A program made the position numbers and the translations under genes. Positions 14,171-17,092 of a DNA stretch of 17,092 nucleotides are shown here, piece after piece. This DNA comes from Bacillota bacterium. Its GTDB lineage: Bacteria > Bacillota_A > Clostridia > Peptostreptococcales > Anaerovoracaceae. Location of the stretch: assembly GCA_017437925.1 (NCBI GenBank), contig JAFRWQ010000233.1, forward strand, positions 1 to 17,092, given 5' to 3'. The notes beneath the pieces were generated by a model, which worked only from the letters and a program-made list of their open reading frames with translations, was not told where the DNA came from and did no database searches. Numbering within the stretch: the first letter of the stretch is position 1; each line of letters opens with the position of its first letter.

Positions 14171-16082
14171 CAGCGTCACCTCCAAGCATGCGAATTATGT
14201 CTTCCCTGTAGTCGTCGATGAGGGCCAGCTCCTCGCCTTCGCAGATGAGGACGGTGTCTCCTACCTCATCGAACAGGGCTTCGTTTATGGTATCGGCCGC
14301 GATCTCGGCCAGCATATGGTTCTGTCTTAAGAAGGCCTTTGGGGAGGTACCGGAAAGGACGAGCCTTAATACCTCCAGCAGCTCGGGGCTGAGGCCAATG
14401 ACTGCGGGACAGTATCCGGGCCCCTGACTGCCGTCGGACTTTCCGATCCCGGACCCTGCGGGCTTTACTTCCCCGGGCCCTGCATCAAGGCATCCGGTTC
14501 CGCCCTTATCGACCGCGGATAACTCCTCCGCCTCCCTTTTGTCCTCTTCGGTGAGAAGGCTGCCCTGGGTCGCGAGGGCGTCCTCCCTTATCCTGTCGAG
14601 CTCGGAAAAGCTTATGGTGACTTTGGGCCTTGCGGCCTCTGCCTTCTCCCTTTCGTACTCCGCTGTGACCCTGTCGATCAGGGGGGAGGCCCAGCTGTCG
14701 GACGCCCTCTCCTTTAAGGGGTGGCCGGTCTTAAGGTAAAGCCTCAGCTTTCTGTCGGCCTCCCTTAAGAACCCTTCGAAGAGGCTGAGATCATGGCTTT
14801 GGGGCCTTACGCTGTGCTCCGCCCAGAGCCCGTCCCTCACGCTGTAGCTGCGGCAGGGATCCAGGAAGTAGTCCCTGTCCTTTCTGTTCTGCTCCCAATA
14901 GACCGCGTTATCCAGGGGGTACCAGCGCATGTAGCCCTTGGGGCCGAAGCAGAGGGTGAAGAAGTCCTTTTTTTCGGTGCTGAAGGCCTTTGACGCTTCC
15001 CTCCATATCATGGCGAAGAGCCTTGCGCCGTCTTCGGGCCTCTTTTTCATCACCGAAGACTTGGGAAGGTTCTCTCCCCCGACGAAGACCAGGGCGTCGT
15101 ACAGCTCTTTGTCGCCCTTCTCATCCGGTTCCTTAAGGACGCAGAGGGCTTCGTCCAGGCTCACCGCCTTAGGGTCGTCCAGGGACAGGGCTATTCCCGA
15201 GTTCAGACCCTTCACCACGGCGAACTCGAACATCCAGCGGCGCAGGTTCTTCTTCATGTTCCTGTCGCCCAGGCCTTTATCGACATAACACTTTTCAAGC
15301 TCTTTCAGCTTTTTCAGGCTTTCTTCGGCGGGGCCCGCCCCTATGCCGTTGAGCAGCTCGTAAATGTAGATATATACAAATGAGGCGCAGACGGGAGCGT
15401 ACTCTCCCCTTCTCACCCCGCTCCTCCAGGTGAAATAGCCTCTAAGCTGGTCGATGCGAAGGTCGCGGTAAGTCGCGAAGTAGCGGCGGAACTCGCCCTC
15501 CCAGCGGGCGCTGTCCTCATAGTCCTCCATGAGCCTCGCCTGCGCGAAGAAATTCCTGCACTTTTCGGCAAAGGAGCCTTCCGGCTTTCCGTACATCTTC
15601 ATGAGCTCCTCTATCCTTTCGGGGATCTCAAGGACAGTTCCTCCCGCCGCGCCGGGCGCGGGAAGCGGGGTATCCTTATAGACCGTACCGGCCGAAAGCT
15701 CCGCAGGGGGCATGAGGCTGTCAAGAGTGAAGAGTATGCTCTTCTTTTCCGGAGGGGCAAGGGCCTTATCAAGCAGGGCGAACACGGTCCCGGGGTCGGT
15801 GTCCCTTCCGAACCTGACCCCGGTCCACTGGTTTCCCCTCATGCGGAAGGGGGAGGTGACGCAGGGGGAGCTGAACTCCCCTGCCGCCCCGGCTCCGCAG
15901 CGTATGTCGCAGACCTGGACCTCCTCTCCCAGCTCAGGATCCCACTGGCGCATCAAAAGAGCCGCGGTCCTGCCGCTGACCGGGTCGATGAGTATGGAAA
16001 AGCCGGGCAGGTCGGCCCAGCGGCGCTCCTCTTTAATATTGTATTTTTCCTCGGCATAGGCCGTGAGCTCTGATATGTCCAT
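14160..16082 (-). CDS. TerB-N / TerB-C domain protein
   Basis: A 640-residue cytoplasmic protein, no signal peptide or membrane segment. Residues 20-110 form a separate domain (PGFSILIDPVSG...ALLMRQWDP, then SPFRMRGNQWTGVRF and a final helix) that resembles the YjbR/MmcQ fold by pattern only. Residues about 175-450 are a TerB-N domain: LMEDYEDS, the FATYRDL...QLRGYFTWRSGVRRGEY core and YIYELLNGIG. Residues about 485-635 are TerB-C: KVTISFSELDRIREDA, LLTEE, and a final NEALFDEVGDTVLI...DDYREDI. A Gly/Ser-rich stretch (526-556) interrupts TerB-C. The usual metal-binding TerB domain that often sits between TerB-N and TerB-C is absent. It is the first gene of the operon; no good ribosome binding site precedes its ATG. 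Confidence 0.85.
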   Translation of the reverse strand: MDISELTAYAEEKYNIKEERRWADLPGFSILIDPVSGRTAALLMRQWDPELGEEVQVCDIRCGAGAAGEFSSPCVTSPFRMRGNQWTGVRFGRDTDPGTVFALLDKALAPPEKKSILFTLDSLMPPAELSAGTVYKDTPLPAPGAAGGTVLEIPERIEELMKMYGKPEGSFAEKCRNFFAQARLMEDYEDSARWEGEFRRYFATYRDLRIDQLRGYFTWRSGVRRGEYAPVCASFVYIYIYELLNGIGAGPAEESLKKLKELEKCYVDKGLGDRNMKKNLRRWMFEFAVVKGLNSGIALSLDDPKAVSLDEALCVLKEPDEKGDKELYDALVFVGGENLPKSSVMKKRPEDGARLFAMIWREASKAFSTEKKDFFTLCFGPKGYMRWYPLDNAVYWEQNRKDRDYFLDPCRSYSVRDGLWAEHSVRPQSHDLSLFEGFLREADRKLRLYLKTGHPLKERASDSWASPLIDRVTAEYEREKAEAARPKVTISFSELDRIREDALATQGSLLTEEDKREAEELSAVDKGGTGCLDAGPGEVKPAGSGIGKSDGSQGPGYCPAVIGLSPELLEVLRLVLSGTSPKAFLRQNHMLAEIAADTINEALFDEVGDTVLICEGEELALIDDYREDIIRMLGGDADER

Positions 16083-16098
16083 CGCAAACGTTTGTTCT

Positions 16099-16138
16099 CT
16101 TGGTATATTTATTATACCAAGTATATTTATTGTGTCAA
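16099..16138 (-). promoter_or_regulatory. Operon promoter with palindromic operator overlapping the -10 box
   Basis: On the minus strand a perfect TTGACA (plus 16133-16138), a 16-base spacer and a perfect TATAAT (plus 16111-16116). The -10 box lies within a palindrome with 9-bp arms, CTTGGTATA at 16099-16107 and TATACCAAG at 16113-16121, five-base centre. A third GTATA half-site (16121-16125) extends it into the spacer. Transcription should start near 16104, leaving a leader of only about 21 bases. Such consensus strength suggests that repression sets expression. Confidence 0.8.
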
Positions 16139-16182
16139 GAGTTTCTTCAAGCTAAAAGCGCGGCTTTCGGCGTCGCGGGTAT

Positions 16183-16222
16183 AAAAAAAGATCCGGTCCC
16201 GCCGAAAGGTCGGGGCCGGATC
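16183..16222 (-). terminator. Intrinsic terminator of glnA
   Basis: On the minus strand GATCCGGCCCCG...CGGGACCGGATC forms a stem of about 14 bp around a small loop, followed by T7. It follows the glnA stop by 15 bases and separates glnA from the downstream operon promoter. Confidence 0.9.
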
Positions 16223-16237
16223 ATAAAGCCTTGATCC

Positions 16238-17092
16238 CTAAACGTTGTAGTACCTGTCGAACTCAGCCGGAGTGGGTATCCTGCTGATGGCCGAGCACTC
16301 TTCCCTCTTGGCCTTGATGAAGCCTTCGAGCAGATCCTCGGGGAAGACTCCTCCCGCGGTAAGGTAATCGTGGTCGTGCTCGAGGGCGTTTAAGGCCTCT
16401 TCAAGGGTCGCGGGCAGGCCCTTCAGCTTCTTCTTCTCCTCTTCGGGCAGGGTGTAAAGGTTGAAGTCGTAGGGCCCCCAGCCGTTGGCGTGGGGATCTA
16501 TTTTATTCTTCACTCCGTCCAGACCCGCCATCAGTATGGCGGCGTAGGCGAAGTAGGGATTACAGGTAGCGTCCGGGTTCCTCAGCTCGAACCTTCTGGT
16601 CTCGGGGTTCTTGGCGTAGGCCGGGATCCTGATGACGGCGCTGCGGTTGGAGGTGGCGTAGCCAACGGTGACCGGGGCCTCAAAACCGGGGATCAGCCTC
16701 TTGAAGGAGTTGGTGCTGGGGTTGGTGATGGCACAGAGGGAGGCGATGTGCTTTAAGAGTCCTCCCATGAAGTAATGGGCGGTCTCGGAGAGGTGGGAAT
16801 AGCCCGCGTCGTCGGAAAAGACCGGCTCGTCCCCCTTCATCAGCAGCATGTGGACGTGCATTCCGCTGCCCGCCTCGCCGTAGACGGGCTTGGGCATGAA
16901 GGTCGCGCTCATGCCGTGGGCCATGGCGGTATTCTTGATGATGTACTTGATCATCATGGTGGCGTCGGCCATCTTAACGACCTCGCCCAGCTTGGGCTCG
17001 ATCTCGAACTGGCCGCTGGCGGAGACCTCGGGGTGATGGTATTTTACGGGTATGCCGGCGTCCTCAATGTGCATGACCATCTCGCTCCTGCA
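16238..17092 (-). CDS. glnA: Glutamine synthetase, type I (3' part)
   Basis: The C-terminal 284 or so residues of a GSI enzyme (about 440 in full); the start lies beyond the right edge. Glutamine synthetase makes glutamine from glutamate, ammonia and ATP in a dodecamer. Visible signatures: HHPEVSASGQFEIEP, ATFMPKP (ATP-binding), GSGMHVHM, NPSTNSFKRLIPGFEAP, NRSAVIRIP and RRFELRNPDATCNPY. The end matches GSI-beta enzymes (TAGGVFPEDL...TPAEFDRYYNV). A Tyr in the NLYTLPEEE segment lies where adenylylation occurs in enteric GSI-beta, though that control is not usual in Clostridia. It is monocistronic at this end, closed by a strong terminator. Confidence 0.95.
   Translation of the reverse strand, partial: CRSEMVMHIEDAGIPVKYHHPEVSASGQFEIEPKLGEVVKMADATMMIKYIIKNTAMAHGMSATFMPKPVYGEAGSGMHVHMLLMKGDEPVFSDDAGYSHLSETAHYFMGGLLKHIASLCAITNPSTNSFKRLIPGFEAPVTVGYATSNRSAVIRIPAYAKNPETRRFELRNPDATCNPYFAYAAILMAGLDGVKNKIDPHANGWGPYDFNLYTLPEEEKKKLKGLPATLEEALNALEHDHDYLTAGGVFPEDLLEGFIKAKREECSAISRIPTPAEFDRYYNV

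Noticed and set aside
10604..16082. Full BREX locus
   Set aside because: Only BrxD-like and BrxHI-like proteins are present; PglX, PglZ, BrxA, BrxB, BrxC, BrxL and PglW/Y are absent between the bounding genes, so BREX should not be claimed.
1..17092. CRISPR arrays, tRNA or rRNA genes, insertion sequences, transposases or integrases
   Set aside because: No regularly spaced repeats, cloverleaf or rRNA-like sequence, no transposase or integrase motifs and no terminal inverted repeats with target duplications were seen.

Overview
The window most likely comes from an anaerobic, gut-type Bacillota (Clostridia-like) genome of fairly high GC. This rests on strong AAGGAG-type ribosome binding sites, vegetative-type TTGACA/TATAAT promoters, lipoproteins with Gram-positive style lipoboxes, a 2x[4Fe-4S]-type ferredoxin, a clostripain-like (C11) peptidase, an M3 oligoendopeptidase and a fructoselysine-type catabolic cassette. 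Arginine AGG and isoleucine ATA codons are common. I cannot name the genus.

Layout, left to right. (1) 1-360: a short ferredoxin whose second cluster motif is compressed, then a terminator hairpin. (2) 379-2445: an AT-richer patch with an SH3b-domain lipoprotein on the minus strand, divergent from a hicA-hicB toxin-antitoxin pair whose genes overlap by ATGA. (3) 2608-3458: an XpaC-like membrane protein and a bidirectional terminator. (4) 3510-6162, minus strand: dtd (D-aminoacyl-tRNA deacylase) followed by a large C11 (clostripain-family) lipoprotein peptidase. (5) 6325-10121, plus strand: a promoter, then an M3 oligopeptidase, a FrlD-like sugar kinase and a FrlB-like SIS deglycase. This looks like a cassette that trims glycated (Amadori) peptides and salvages the fructosamine. 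The FrlB gene carries an in-frame TAA stop with a possible ribosome binding site and GTG restart just after it. (6) 10211-16138, minus strand: a tight four-gene operon reading TerB-N/TerB-C protein, BrxD-like P-loop ATPase, Lhr-type superfamily II helicase, HxlR-type regulator. It starts from a textbook promoter whose -10 box lies inside a 9-bp-arm palindrome. (7) 16183-17092: the 3' part of glnA (glutamine synthetase) and its intrinsic terminator.

The four-gene operon in (6) is the main candidate for an under-described system. BrxD-like ATPases and Lhr-like helicases co-occur in type 2 BREX phage defence, and TerB-N/TerB-C domains belong to tellurium-resistance-type stress modules. Here the three proteins form a complete stand-alone unit, without any PglX methylase, PglZ phosphatase or other BREX gene, and with a dedicated winged-helix regulator at the end. 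The promoter-overlapping palindrome is an obvious candidate binding site for that regulator. A role in DNA processing, phage defence or genome-stress response is inference from families and context.
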